A stretch of DNA of 64,000 bases from Elusimicrobiota bacterium (GTDB lineage Bacteria > Elusimicrobiota > Elusimicrobia > Elusimicrobiales > UBA9959), in NCBI GenBank assembly GCA_009773155.1, contig WOVA01000005.1, positions 1 through 64,000 on the forward strand, given 5' to 3'. A program made the translations under genes and the position numbers. This document shows, piece by piece, positions 1 to 8,202 of this stretch. Every line of letters begins with the position of its first letter. Within the stretch, counting starts at the first letter, position 1. The notes under the pieces were generated by a model, which did not search any database, was not told where the DNA came from, and saw only the letters and a program-made list of their open reading frames with translations.

Positions 1-1
1 G

Positions 2-61
2 CTATTCAAGAAACCGCTGGAACAGCGGCCACCGAGGCAGCAACAAAGCGGACATTTCTAA
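2..61 (+). pseudogene. Possible C-terminal end of an insertion-sequence transposase (cut by window start)
   Basis: An open frame enters from the left edge and ends at a TAA at 59-61, with last residues QQQSGHF. Its last codons lie in a 12-bp motif, CGGACATTTCTA (49-60), which recurs 25 bp further on (74-85). A transposase frame running into iterated terminal sequences is what the right end of an IS21- or IS481-like element looks like. Only 19 residues are visible, so the family cannot be named and this could be chance. Confidence 0.3.
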
Positions 62-85
62 TTGCCGCTACCCCGGACATTTCTA
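49..85 (+). repeat. Two direct copies of CGGACATTTCTA, 25 bp apart
   Basis: The 12-mer is exact at 49-60 and 74-85. It overlaps the end of the partial frame at the window start and stops just before the glycosyltransferase gene. Iterated terminal motifs are typical of IS21-type ends; here that is only an inference. Confidence 0.45.
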
Positions 86-110
86 TTTGCTTGCAACATA
101 CTGCGGTCAT

Positions 111-1415
111 ATGTCGGAAACTTTATTCTATTATCCTGCCCTGCTGCTGGCCAACCTGCTGCAGGCTTTCCTGTTCTTCACCGGCCTCTATTATCTTTTC
201 CTCAGTTTCCGCGGCCTGGGGCCGCGGCCGCGCCCGCCGGCCGACCCCGGCCGGCGGGCGGTCTTCGCCGTCATGCTGCCGGCCTATAACGAGGAGAAGG
301 TCATCGCCTACTGCCTCGAGAGCCTGGTGAAGATGGATTACCCGCCGGAGCGCTTCGACGTGTGGCTGGTGGCCGATCACTGCACCGACGCCACCGCGGC
401 CCTGGGCGAGGCGGCCGGCGTGAAGGTGCTGCGCTACGGCCACGCCGACGGGCCGGAACAGGGCGGCATTGCCCGCAGTCGGTGCCCGGAGTTCTGCGAC
501 GGGCCGGCCGGCAAGGCGCACGCGCTGGCCTGGGCCGCCGGCAAGGTCATGGCCGCCCGCCGCTACGACGCCTTCTGTTACTTCGACGCCGACTCGCTGG
601 CCCACCCCGGCTTCCTGACCGCGATGAACGCCCGCCTGGCGGCCGGGGACAAGGCGGTGCAGGGCCGGCAGCTCTCCAAGAACAAGCGCGAAGGGATACT
701 GCCGCGCATACTGGCCGCGGGCCACTGCATAACCAACCGCTTCTTCCAGCGGCCCAAGTTGGCGCTGGGGCTCTCCGCCACGCTGCACGGCAAAGGCATG
801 TGCCTGGACGCCGCCACCGCGGCGGCCTTCCCGTGGGACGGGCACAGCCTGACCGAGGACCTGGAACTGCAGATGCGGCTGGCGCGCCACGGGGTGCGCA
901 TAGGCTGGTCGCACGAGGCGGTGGTCTACGACGAGGAGCCGGTGACGCTGCGGCAGTATGTCCGGCGCTGCGTGCGCTGGACCCGCGGCGCGCTGGATAC
1001 GGCCCGCAAGCACCTGTGGGGGCTCTGGAAAAGGGCCCTGCTCAAGAAGGACCCGCGCGCCTTCGAGGCCTGGCTTTACTGCGCCCAGGCCTACAAGTTC
1101 GCCGTCATTTTGCTAACCGCCGCCCTTATTTATTACACTAGGGACGGCTTCAACCTCATAGTATGGTTCTACGGGGTTCTGCCCGGCGCGCAGGCCGCGA
1201 TGAAGGCGCTGGCGCTGATGCCGCTGCTGATATATCCTTCCGCCGCCATACTGCTGGAGGAGGAGGGGTGGGACATTTTCGCGGCCTATTTCCTGCAGCC
1301 GGTCCTTGCCGCGCTGCGGCTGCCCATATTCGCCGCGGGCCTGCTGAGGGGCCGGGACTGGTGGGGCAGGACCGAGCACTCCAGCCAGGTGGCAATTTCG
1401 GAACTGGCGGAATGA
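111..1415 (+). CDS. Membrane glycosyltransferase, family 2 (cellulose-synthase-like)
   Basis: A 434-residue processive-type GT-A glycosyltransferase that would use a nucleotide sugar at the inner membrane. Visible parts are an N-terminal membrane helix (about 5-30), the nucleotide-binding start AVMLPAYNEEKVI, the DxD motif in CYFDADS (about 160), the TEDLELQ motif, an RRCVRWTRG motif equivalent to Q/RxxRW, and C-terminal membrane helices (about 335-420). I prefer ATG 111 over an upstream in-frame TTG at 87, because the upstream stretch overlaps insertion-sequence-like DNA. Residues about 114-133 (GPEQGGIARSRCPEFCDGPA) are encoded by a copy of the dispersed palindromic repeat, placed in the loop before the conserved GKAHAL segment. 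Acceptor and sugar cannot be told from sequence. Confidence 0.88.
   Translation: MSETLFYYPALLLANLLQAFLFFTGLYYLFLSFRGLGPRPRPPADPGRRAVFAVMLPAYNEEKVIAYCLESLVKMDYPPERFDVWLVADHCTDATAALGEAAGVKVLRYGHADGPEQGGIARSRCPEFCDGPAGKAHALAWAAGKVMAARRYDAFCYFDADSLAHPGFLTAMNARLAAGDKAVQGRQLSKNKREGILPRILAAGHCITNRFFQRPKLALGLSATLHGKGMCLDAATAAAFPWDGHSLTEDLELQMRLARHGVRIGWSHEAVVYDEEPVTLRQYVRRCVRWTRGALDTARKHLWGLWKRALLKKDPRAFEAWLYCAQAYKFAVILLTAALIYYTRDGFNLIVWFYGVLPGAQAAMKALALMPLLIYPSAAILLEEEGWDIFAAYFLQPVLAALRLPIFAAGLLRGRDWWGRTEHSSQVAISELAE
451..509 (+). repeat. In-frame palindromic repeat, copy 1 (forward)
   Basis: About 59 bp inside the glycosyltransferase gene. It begins GGCCGGAACAGGGCGGCATT and ends in CGGGCCGGCC; inner arms GGGC/GCCC are also visible. 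It matches the copies at 8627, 13671, 53472, 61391 and 63319 in order and spacing. It keeps the reading frame open. Confidence 0.85.
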
Positions 1416-1437
1416 AAGCCTTAGACGGAGGAAGAAC

Positions 1438-2040
1438 ATGAAGAAGATCCTGTTGCCGGCCGCCGCTGTCGCCGCGGTCCTGATAACCGCGGCCTTCGCC
1501 GCCGACCTCAACATCCCCGATGAACCCGGCGCCTTCAATATCCCCAGGCCCGAGGCCCGCGGCGTCATAGCCGACCTGGGGATCCGCCTGAAGCTGAGCG
1601 CCAAGCAGGAGGAGCGCATCTCCGGGGCCATACAGAAACAGACCAGGGAGTTCGACTCCATCTTCAAGGAATACGAGCGCGCGGCCGCCGAGGAGAAGAA
1701 GTGGCGCTACCAGATGAACGAACACCGCTACAAGCTTTCGCTCATAAGCAAGGGCATCCCGGACCTGGTCCGGGAATACCTCGACGTGGAGCAGCGCGAG
1801 GCTTTCGATACCCTGCTCGACGAAAGGCGCAAGCCTGTCGCCGAAGTTAAGAAGGACGCCGCCCCCGCGCAGGAGAAGCCGGCCGAGCTGAAGCCGGCGC
1901 CTAAAAAGAAGGTCCTGGTGCGCAGGAAGAAAGCCCCGGCCAAGGCCCGGCCCGCCCCGGCCGCGCCCGTCGCTCCGGAACCGGCCGACGAAGCGCCAAT
2001 GCAGGACGAGGAGTACGACGACCTGGGGTCCTATCCCTGA
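1438..2040 (+). CDS. Small exported Spy/CpxP-like helical protein with Lys/Ala/Pro tail
   Basis: 200 residues. A signal peptide (about 1-21, ending AFA) is followed by a helical region. Two segments, LKLSAKQEERI (about 50) and YLDVEQREAF (about 115), resemble the paired LTxxQ motifs of periplasmic Spy/CpxP-type proteins. The last 70 residues are a low-complexity tail rich in K, A and P, ending in an acidic EEYDDLGSYP. A GGAGGAAG ribosome-binding site precedes the start. It lies 22 bp after the glycosyltransferase and is probably cotranscribed with it. The Spy-like assignment rests on motif spacing alone; function is unknown. Confidence 0.72.
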   Translation: MKKILLPAAAVAAVLITAAFAADLNIPDEPGAFNIPRPEARGVIADLGIRLKLSAKQEERISGAIQKQTREFDSIFKEYERAAAEEKKWRYQMNEHRYKLSLISKGIPDLVREYLDVEQREAFDTLLDERRKPVAEVKKDAAPAQEKPAELKPAPKKKVLVRRKKAPAKARPAPAAPVAPEPADEAPMQDEEYDDLGSYP

Positions 2041-2144
2041 CGGTCCTTTTGCCCGGATTTGAGCCGGATTTGCGTTTTCTTTGCGGTTCGGGGGGTAAAC
2101 TATCGCGTGTCCCGGCCCCCGGCCCGGCGCGCGGAGTGATATGA

Positions 2145-4760
2145 ATGCCTAAGACCGTTTTCGGAAAAAAAACCGGCGTTACGCTGGTGGAACTGCTGGT
2201 GGCCATGACCGTCATCACCATCGGCGTCGTGGCCGGCATGGGCGCTTTCAGGTACATCAATGAGGCGCTGGCCCAGTCCCGCCTCAGGACCATCGCGACC
2301 AACCTGGCCCAGGAGAAAATGGAGGTACTCAAGAACAAGTCCTATTTCCAGCTCCTGGTCACTACCGCGCCGGCCGTAAGCACCGGCTACGATCCCAACT
2401 TCCTTTACGATACCGCGAGTTATCCACCCGAGTATATAACCCTTTGGGGTATGCCTCCCCTTACCCGCGCCGTGAACGTGGATTACGCCTCGGTCTCCGG
2501 GACCACCGTCTCCACGGTGCCCTACAGCGCCAGCGACCCGGGTATGAAGCGGATAACGGTGTATGTCTACTGGACTGACCGCGGCAAGCCGCATAAGACG
2601 CAGATAGACAGCTATTATCAGAACCCGGACGCGGCCACACTGAGCGCCGGTTTTAACGGCACGGTGACCGAGGGTGGTGTGCCGGCCCAGGGGGTGCTGG
2701 TCCAGGTGGTGGGCGCTCCCAAATGGCGCGGCTATTCCAACGCCTCCGGCAACTACAGTTTCCAGGTGGCGCCCGGCACCTATACGCTGAGCTGCTCATC
2801 CGCCGGCTATTACGCCCAGACCACTCCCACGGCCCTTCCGGTCACGCAGGGGGTCTATACGGCCAGGAATTTCTCCATAGTAAAGATCGGCACCGGGACC
2901 ATAGCTTCCAACCATGTCTATGCGGAGAATCCGGGCCTGGTCATAAGCCAGGTGGTGGCCTCTACCGTCCAGGCCGGCGGGTTCGACGCGCAGTATATCG
3001 AGCTCTTCAACCCGACCTCCCGCCCGGTGAATATCGGTGTGTCGCCCGGGGTGCGCGAAGTGCGCCTTAATTACACCAGCAGATACGCGAGCCAGCTCTG
3101 TACCGATATACCGCTGGTCTATGTCTCCACCTTCGTGCCGTCGCGCGCGCATTACCTGATCGCGAATACGCCTTCCTTCACGGTCGGGGGCGTCGCCTAT
3201 AGCGCCGACGCCTATTATACGGATACGACCACCTGCGTGAGTAGCCCGGTCGGTTTTGCGTGGACACCGCCCTCCGCCAAGCCGATCCTGATGTACGATC
3301 AGAGCGGCACCGTCTGGCTTACGAATAATTCGGGCGGCACCATAGACGCGGTCGGCTGGCGGCACGGCACCGACGCCCCGTCCAATTGCGAGACCTCGTG
3401 CATCGCGACGCCGGCCGGCCTCAAGCGAGAGGACCAGATTGTCCGTTTATCGGAACCCTGCTCGCCCGGGAACACATACGGACGGGCCTATGACAGCGGA
3501 AATAATGTCAACGATTTTTATTACAACCTCGGCAACGCTGCGGCCGGCCTGGCCTATGTCCCGTTCAATAAGGCCTCCGGCGCCAGGACGGTGAGAGCCG
3601 GGGTGCCGGCCACCGGGGCTTATATCCTCGCCGACGACGGCATGTCCTCCGCGGTGCGGTCCTCCACCGGCTCGATGGCCGGCGCCCAGGGCCAGGTCTG
3701 TCCCGTTTCCTCTTTCACGCTGGTCGGCGTGGCCACCGGCACCTGGAACCTGACGGCGGTGCACGGCGGCTATATGACCATCATCGCCAGCGTGGCCGTG
3801 ACCCAGAACGCCGTCATCCGCGTGCCCAACGCCTCCACCTTCCCGGCCTGGCCCGCGGCCGGCCTCTACTATACGGTGATAGCTTCCACCTATTCCGGCG
3901 GCCTGGCGACCGGCTTCGTCTACGGAGCGGGGAGCAACTATTGGACCAGGCTACCCGGCCAGACCGTCTGTTCCACCGACGGCAATTCCATTACGACCGA
4001 TTCGCAGGGGTGGTATTTTCTGTCGGTCTCCACGGGGACGGCGGTCATCACCGGCAACTGCGGCCTGGTGGACGGCAATTACAGCACCGACAGCGCCGCG
4101 GTCACGATAAACCAGGGGGAGGTGACCAGCGTGCCCGACCTGCACCTGCCCGGCGGCGGTTACATAAGAGGCTATATCACCTCCGGCACCGGCGCGCTGC
4201 CCAATATCCCGGTCACGGCGAAGCTCGGCGGCAATACTTATTCCGACACCAGCGATATAACCGGGCACTTCAATATCTTCGCCGCCACCTCCACGCTGGG
4301 CTACGAGATAGAGCCGGAACTGGATTCTCTGCAAAGCTTCATTTCGGCGCCGACCACGCCGCTGATCTCGTCGGTGACGGTGCCGGGCGCCACGGTCTTC
4401 GCCGGCACCATCACGGTGATAGGAGCCATGGGGACCGTCACCGGCGCCGTTTCCTTCAATGGCGCGCCGATAACCACGGGCGTGCTGATAGTGGCCAGCA
4501 CCGCGACCGTGCCCCACCCTCTTCCCGTCATAAGCGCCTCCGCCGCGGGGGCGGGCACCATCTATTATTCCGCGTCCAGCAAGTCGGACGGCACCTATGC
4601 GCTGGAGGTCCGCTCCAGCACCTCGGCCGCCTACAATCTGCGGGCTTTCTACCCGGTGGTGGACGACCTCAGCGGCACGGTGAGCTACACCAGCAAGACC
4701 AGCGCGGGCGTAGCGGTGGGGGCCGGCGCGACGGTCCTGAGGGATTTCTCATGGCCGTAA
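2145..4760 (+). CDS. PilV-like minor prepilin with very large C-terminal region
   Basis: 871 residues, several times the size of a normal minor pilin. The start has a class III prepilin signal: KKTG followed by VTLVELLVAM, with Glu at mature position 5. Residues about 165-250 look like a carboxypeptidase-regulatory-type beta-sandwich (FNGTVTEGGVPAQGVLVQVV). About 265-430 resembles a lamin-tail-like domain (AQYIELFNPTSRPVNIG). Further Ser/Thr-rich beta repeats (for example PGGGYIRGYITSGTGALPNI) follow. It probably sits at or near the tip of a type IV pilus or type II pseudopilus and would carry binding domains outside the cell. It is the first gene of a tightly packed trio; the next gene starts inside its last 10 bases. 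Confidence 0.85.
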   Translation: MPKTVFGKKTGVTLVELLVAMTVITIGVVAGMGAFRYINEALAQSRLRTIATNLAQEKMEVLKNKSYFQLLVTTAPAVSTGYDPNFLYDTASYPPEYITLWGMPPLTRAVNVDYASVSGTTVSTVPYSASDPGMKRITVYVYWTDRGKPHKTQIDSYYQNPDAATLSAGFNGTVTEGGVPAQGVLVQVVGAPKWRGYSNASGNYSFQVAPGTYTLSCSSAGYYAQTTPTALPVTQGVYTARNFSIVKIGTGTIASNHVYAENPGLVISQVVASTVQAGGFDAQYIELFNPTSRPVNIGVSPGVREVRLNYTSRYASQLCTDIPLVYVSTFVPSRAHYLIANTPSFTVGGVAYSADAYYTDTTTCVSSPVGFAWTPPSAKPILMYDQSGTVWLTNNSGGTIDAVGWRHGTDAPSNCETSCIATPAGLKREDQIVRLSEPCSPGNTYGRAYDSGNNVNDFYYNLGNAAAGLAYVPFNKASGARTVRAGVPATGAYILADDGMSSAVRSSTGSMAGAQGQVCPVSSFTLVGVATGTWNLTAVHGGYMTIIASVAVTQNAVIRVPNASTFPAWPAAGLYYTVIASTYSGGLATGFVYGAGSNYWTRLPGQTVCSTDGNSITTDSQGWYFLSVSTGTAVITGNCGLVDGNYSTDSAAVTINQGEVTSVPDLHLPGGGYIRGYITSGTGALPNIPVTAKLGGNTYSDTSDITGHFNIFAATSTLGYEIEPELDSLQSFISAPTTPLISSVTVPGATVFAGTITVIGAMGTVTGAVSFNGAPITTGVLIVASTATVPHPLPVISASAAGAGTIYYSASSKSDGTYALEVRSSTSAAYNLRAFYPVVDDLSGTVSYTSKTSAGVAVGAGATVLRDFSWP

Positions 4761-5245
4761 AGCGCCGCCGCGGCTATACGCTGATGGAGCTCATGCTCGT
4801 GACCGCGATACTCGGCATCATCGGCGGCATGGGCGGCAGTATGCTGCTCCAGGTGACTAATTTCTGGCGGCTGACCACCGCGCGCAACGCCATACAGCGC
4901 GACGTGCGCACCAGCCTGGACCTTATAAACCGGTTCACGCGCCAGGGGGTGAGCTCCACTTTCGTGATCGACGCCGCCTCCGGCCAGCCGCCCGCCTCCC
5001 GCATCACCTTCACCAGCGTGCAGGGCGAGACCGTCTCTTTCTACCAGAGCGGCAAGAGGCTCTACATGAGCCGCGCCGGCAGCAACAGCATGCTCTCCGA
5101 GCACCTGGCCTATATCGCTTTCACCTACCCGCGGACCGACGACCCCTCTCTTATCTCGGTGGCCATCACCGCGCAGTCCCCCACGTTCCGCGGCGGCAAA
5201 AAAGCCCTGCAGCTGTCGGTGCAGAAAGTGAGGATAATGAACTGA
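4751..5245 (+). CDS. PilW-like minor prepilin
   Basis: 164 residues. The prepilin motif is RRRG followed by YTLMELMLVTAILGI, with Glu at mature position 5 and one hydrophobic helix; the rest is a small globular pilin-type domain. I chose ATG 4751, which overlaps the end of the PilV-like gene and directly precedes the basic leader, although the frame is open much further upstream. The stop overlaps the next start as TGATG. PilW-type proteins are minor subunits in priming and tip complexes; the role here is inferred from the gene order. Confidence 0.85.
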   Translation: MAVKRRRGYTLMELMLVTAILGIIGGMGGSMLLQVTNFWRLTTARNAIQRDVRTSLDLINRFTRQGVSSTFVIDAASGQPPASRITFTSVQGETVSFYQSGKRLYMSRAGSNSMLSEHLAYIAFTYPRTDDPSLISVAITAQSPTFRGGKKALQLSVQKVRIMN

Positions 5246-6528
5246 TGAAACAGAGGAAAGGACAGCTGATGGTGATGGCCCTGGTGCTGCTGGTGGTGCT
5301 GGCCATCATAGTGCCGGTGATGGTCACCTATGTGCGCAACGAGGCCAACTGGAGCGTCAAGCAGGGGCAGAGCTCCAACGCCCTGCAGCTGGCCGAGGCC
5401 GCGCTGGACCGGGGCTTTCAGAAGGTCATAGAGTCCACCGCCACCTGGAAGGCGCTGCAGGCGGGCCAGACCTTCCCCGGTTTCGTACTCGACACCGCCT
5501 ATACCGAACTGCCCGGCGGCTCCTACGCGGTAGCGGTCACCAGCGGGCCCCATACCGGCGAGGTCACCATCGTGGGTGTCGGCCGCGACAGGATGAACCG
5601 CGAGGTCCGCGCGCTGAAAGCGGTGTATCTCAACGATGTCCTCAGCGAGATCACCATACAGGCCGATAACGGCGTCACGATGAGCGGAAACAATGTTCAG
5701 GTTGAATGGGGCGCCGTGGCCAGTCCGAAGGACGTGGACATAAACGGCAAGATTCATCCCTCCTTCTGGAGCGCCGCCAATATAAAGAATTCCGATAGCG
5801 TCGTTCACCGCGACAATAACGGCCCCACGCCGCCCAACTGCGATTCCCCCAACTGCTGGTGGTGGCATTCCTATTATACCGACCTGCCTCCCTCCCCGCA
5901 GATAGATTTCGCGGCCTACCGCAGTTCCGCCATCGCCTCCGGCAACGATCCCTGCGGCCGGCCCTATTACCAGCCGGGGAATTTCAGCAACAACTGCACC
6001 TCCAATACCGGCAAGCCTTATTTTATCGAGGGGAACTGGACCAATTTTCGCAGCGCCGTAGCTGGCGCCATTATAGTGATGGGCAACCTCACCTTCCAGA
6101 ATGGCGTTCCTCTCCAGCTCGGCGCCAGGAACGCCAGGGTCCCGCCCAAGGCCTGGAAGCAGTATTGCAATAACTGGAGTCATTATCTCGACGATTATGA
6201 CCCGGGGCTCAAGATCCCGACGCCTCCGCCTGCCTGTTTCGGCGACATCAACACCTCTTATGCGCCGACCGGCCTGACCAAGAGTATAAACCCTGCCATA
6301 CATGGCTTCGTCTACGTGGGCGGCAACTTCACTCCGCCAACTGGCGGCGGCAGCGCGGACCTGATTCACGGCTCCATTATGGTCAAAGGTGCGGCCAATA
6401 TTACTACAAATTCGCAGTGCAGAATCTATTACGACCCCCAGGTCGCGGCCAATATCATGACGATAGGGCTTAATCTCTCCAGGAAGTCATGGGAGGCCAT
6501 AGTCCTGCCCTGGCCGTCGGGGCTGTAA
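5245..6528 (+). CDS. PilX-like minor pilin
   Basis: 427 residues. A short basic leader (MKQRKG) and a hydrophobic helix (QLMVMALVLLVVLAIIVPVM) lack Glu at position 5, as in PilX/GspK-like subunits, and are followed by a long polar exterior. The outer part has Asn- and Gly-rich beta-strand-like runs (ITIQADNGVTMSGNNVQVEW; IIVMGNLTFQNGVPLQ) and about eight Cys, so disulfides are possible. The paralogue at 16290 shares this organisation. The C-terminus (IYYDPQVAANIMTIGLNLS) looks complete, so the mobile element that begins 4 bp after the stop did not truncate it. Confidence 0.8.
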   Translation: MKQRKGQLMVMALVLLVVLAIIVPVMVTYVRNEANWSVKQGQSSNALQLAEAALDRGFQKVIESTATWKALQAGQTFPGFVLDTAYTELPGGSYAVAVTSGPHTGEVTIVGVGRDRMNREVRALKAVYLNDVLSEITIQADNGVTMSGNNVQVEWGAVASPKDVDINGKIHPSFWSAANIKNSDSVVHRDNNGPTPPNCDSPNCWWWHSYYTDLPPSPQIDFAAYRSSAIASGNDPCGRPYYQPGNFSNNCTSNTGKPYFIEGNWTNFRSAVAGAIIVMGNLTFQNGVPLQLGARNARVPPKAWKQYCNNWSHYLDDYDPGLKIPTPPPACFGDINTSYAPTGLTKSINPAIHGFVYVGGNFTPPTGGGSADLIHGSIMVKGAANITTNSQCRIYYDPQVAANIMTIGLNLSRKSWEAIVLPWPSGL

Positions 6529-6532
6529 GTAA

Positions 6533-6557
6533 GGGGACGTTGATGAAAAGATGACTA
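6533..6557 (+). repeat. Left inverted repeat of element 1
   Basis: Begins GGGGACGTTGATG and continues AAAAGATGACTA. Its reverse complement occurs at 8200-8224 with one mismatch, at the tenth base. Confidence 0.85.
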
Positions 6558-6565
6558 GAGTTTAA

Positions 6566-6571
6566 TAAAAT
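6566..6571 (+). promoter_or_regulatory. Candidate -10 (TAAAAT) for a leaderless transposase mRNA
   Basis: TAAAAT ends exactly 6 nt before the transposase ATG at 6578, and no Shine-Dalgarno lies in between. Transcription would start at or next to the ATG. No clear -35 is seen. Three other genes in the window show the same 6-nt spacing. Confidence 0.45.
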
Positions 6572-6577
6572 ATTCGT

Positions 6578-7561
6578 ATGCCCCGACACGCCAGACTAGA
6601 CATCGCCGGACAGCTCTATCATGTGATAGCCCGCGGCATTGAGCGCAGAAAAATCTTTGCGGAAGAAGAAGATTACCTGGATTTTCTTGCCCGGTTAAAA
6701 AGGGCATTGGATAAAACAGGCTGTAAATGCCTGGCGTGGTGTCTGATGCCGAATCATTTTCACCTTCTAATTCTGCGCGGCAAACATCCGCTTGCCGAGT
6801 TGATGCGGCGATTGATGACCGGCTACGCTGTCGCGTTCAATATCCGGCATAAAAGAGCGGGGCATCTTTTCCAAAACAGGTACAAGGCTGTGCTTTGCGA
6901 AGCCGAACAATACCTTCTTGGGCTTGTGGCCTACATCCATTTAAATCCGCTACGCGCAAAATTAGTGAGGGATTTAAAAGGATTGGAGCGATATAGGTGG
7001 TGCGGCCACGGCGGCCTGCTCGGAACAAAAGTAGATGGAATTATCGCGGCCGAATGTGTTCTTGAGCATTTCGGCGGCAATATTCATGAAGCGCTGAAAA
7101 AGTACGGGGAGTTCATGCTTGACAGGCTGAAGACAGGCCAGGCCGGAGAATATTCCGGCGGGGGATTAATAAAAAGCATGGGCGGCATGAAAAGCGTTTT
7201 AACGTCCCGGCGCGCCGGTGAAAAAGAAGCGTATGACGAGCGGGTGCTGGGAAGCGGGAATTTTGTGGAATCCGTATTGAAATCGGCGGGGGAGAAAATC
7301 GCGGACAAGAATAAGACCCGCGAAGAAGTTATGGAAGAAGTGGTCGGAATTACAGGAATCGGCAGGGAAGAGATTGTGCGCCCGAGCCGTAAGAGCGGCC
7401 CGGCACGCGCGCGCGCGATATACTGCCATTTATGCCGCGAGACAGCCGGGATCAGGACATCCGATTTGATGCGGGAGTTGAAAATGACGCAAAGCGGTAT
7501 AGCGCGGCTGACTGCCAGGGGCCGGGATTTGGCCGGAAAATATGAAAATAAAAAAATTTAG
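6578..7561 (+). CDS. Y1 (REP-associated / IS200-like) transposase with C-terminal helix-turn-helix domain
   Basis: 327 residues. The N-terminal HUH single-strand nuclease domain shows LYHVIARG, the metal-binding MPNHFHLL motif (HFH) and the catalytic-tyrosine helix in VAYIHLNPLRAKLV, as in RAYT/TnpA_REP proteins. The last about 100 residues (GITGIGREEIVRP, then RARAIYCHLCRE) look like a DnaA-C-type helix-turn-helix, which the shorter transposase at 47154 lacks. HUH enzymes of this family nick and join single-stranded hairpin DNA. The last 20 bases overlap the next gene. Confidence 0.88.
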   Translation: MPRHARLDIAGQLYHVIARGIERRKIFAEEEDYLDFLARLKRALDKTGCKCLAWCLMPNHFHLLILRGKHPLAELMRRLMTGYAVAFNIRHKRAGHLFQNRYKAVLCEAEQYLLGLVAYIHLNPLRAKLVRDLKGLERYRWCGHGGLLGTKVDGIIAAECVLEHFGGNIHEALKKYGEFMLDRLKTGQAGEYSGGGLIKSMGGMKSVLTSRRAGEKEAYDERVLGSGNFVESVLKSAGEKIADKNKTREEVMEEVVGITGIGREEIVRPSRKSGPARARAIYCHLCRETAGIRTSDLMRELKMTQSGIARLTARGRDLAGKYENKKI

Positions 7562-7760
7562 AGGCAAAGATGGCCGCGATTGGATTTGCGGCACGGGAAC
7601 GCCTGAAGAAGTGGACCTATTAAATATTGAAAAAGATTTTGATACCGCTTTGGACGTCTTACAATCCATAAGAAAGACCCATAATCACTTGTTCGGCCGG
7701 ACTGAATCCCCGCTTATGGACAGGAGCGTTTATGGAAAACGAGAGAACACGGGAAGATGA
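7542..7760 (+). CDS. Small protein of unknown function, cargo of element 1
   Basis: 72 residues, not recognised. It overlaps the transposase stop by 20 bp and the nucleotidyltransferase start by 29 bp, which suggests translational coupling. It opens with a basic segment (MKIKKFRGKDGRDWICGTGT) followed by an acidic, probably helical part (PEEVDLLNIEKDFDTALDVL). Small helical proteins next to nucleotidyltransferases can be antitoxin partners; that is only a positional guess here. Confidence 0.5.
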   Translation: MKIKKFRGKDGRDWICGTGTPEEVDLLNIEKDFDTALDVLQSIRKTHNHLFGRTESPLMDRSVYGKRENTGR

Positions 7761-8202
7761 TTATAAAGAATTCGCCGCTTTGCTGAACAAGCACGGCGTG
7801 GACTATTTGATCGTGGGCGCGTATGCCGTGATTTATCATACAAATATCCCGCGCGACACCAAAGATATCGATTTTTGGATCCGGCCGACGGCGGACAACG
7901 CCGAAAAATGCGCGGAGGCTGTCAGGGAATTCTGCGGGATAGAGGTGAAGAAGGAGGACCTGCTGGAAGATAAAATATTTTTTATCGGCCGGGAACCGCA
8001 CCGGCTGGACATATTTAATTCGCAGGGCGCGCTCGATTTTGAAAAAGCCTGGGCGAAAAAAGAAGACGGGAGATTGCGCGATGTGAGCGTCCATTACATA
8101 GCCCGCGGAGATCTGGTGCGACTGAAGCGGTATTTCAACCGGGAACAGGACCGCAAAGATGTGACGCGTCTATCCAGGAACCGGGGGAAGCCCCGTGGTT
8201 AG
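7732..8202 (+). CDS. Nucleotidyltransferase (AbiEii/MNT-like), cargo of element 1
   Basis: 156 residues with a minimal nucleotidyltransferase fold: VDYLIVGAYAVIYH supplies the glycine-containing helix start, and TKDIDFWI is the metal-binding DxD. The C-terminal LVRLKRYFNREQDRKDVTRL is the usual tail of this group. Such enzymes move an NMP to a target and often act as toxins or in phage defence; the target here is unknown. Its TAG stop (8200-8202) lies within the right inverted repeat, so the gene belongs to the element. Confidence 0.78.
   Translation: MENERTREDDYKEFAALLNKHGVDYLIVGAYAVIYHTNIPRDTKDIDFWIRPTADNAEKCAEAVREFCGIEVKKEDLLEDKIFFIGREPHRLDIFNSQGALDFEKAWAKKEDGRLRDVSVHYIARGDLVRLKRYFNREQDRKDVTRLSRNRGKPRG

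Noticed and set aside
123-1013. Long minus-strand frame opposite the glycosyltransferase (296 codons)
   Set aside because: It mirrors codon bias of a GC-rich gene; the product is low-complexity R/G/V/H and has no recognisable motif.
2053-2070. GGATTTGAGCCGGAT upstream of the first pilin operon resembling part of the MITE interior
   Set aside because: Only about 15 bp match with a gap; no inverted ends nearby, so chance is likely.
3941-4750. Upstream extension of the PilW-like frame
   Set aside because: It overlaps the PilV-like gene entirely, and the R/Q/H-rich translation lacks motifs; the prepilin leader marks ATG 4751 as the start.
5125-6369. 414-codon minus-strand frame opposite the PilX-like gene
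   Set aside because: Antisense shadow with biased V/G/R composition and no start signal.
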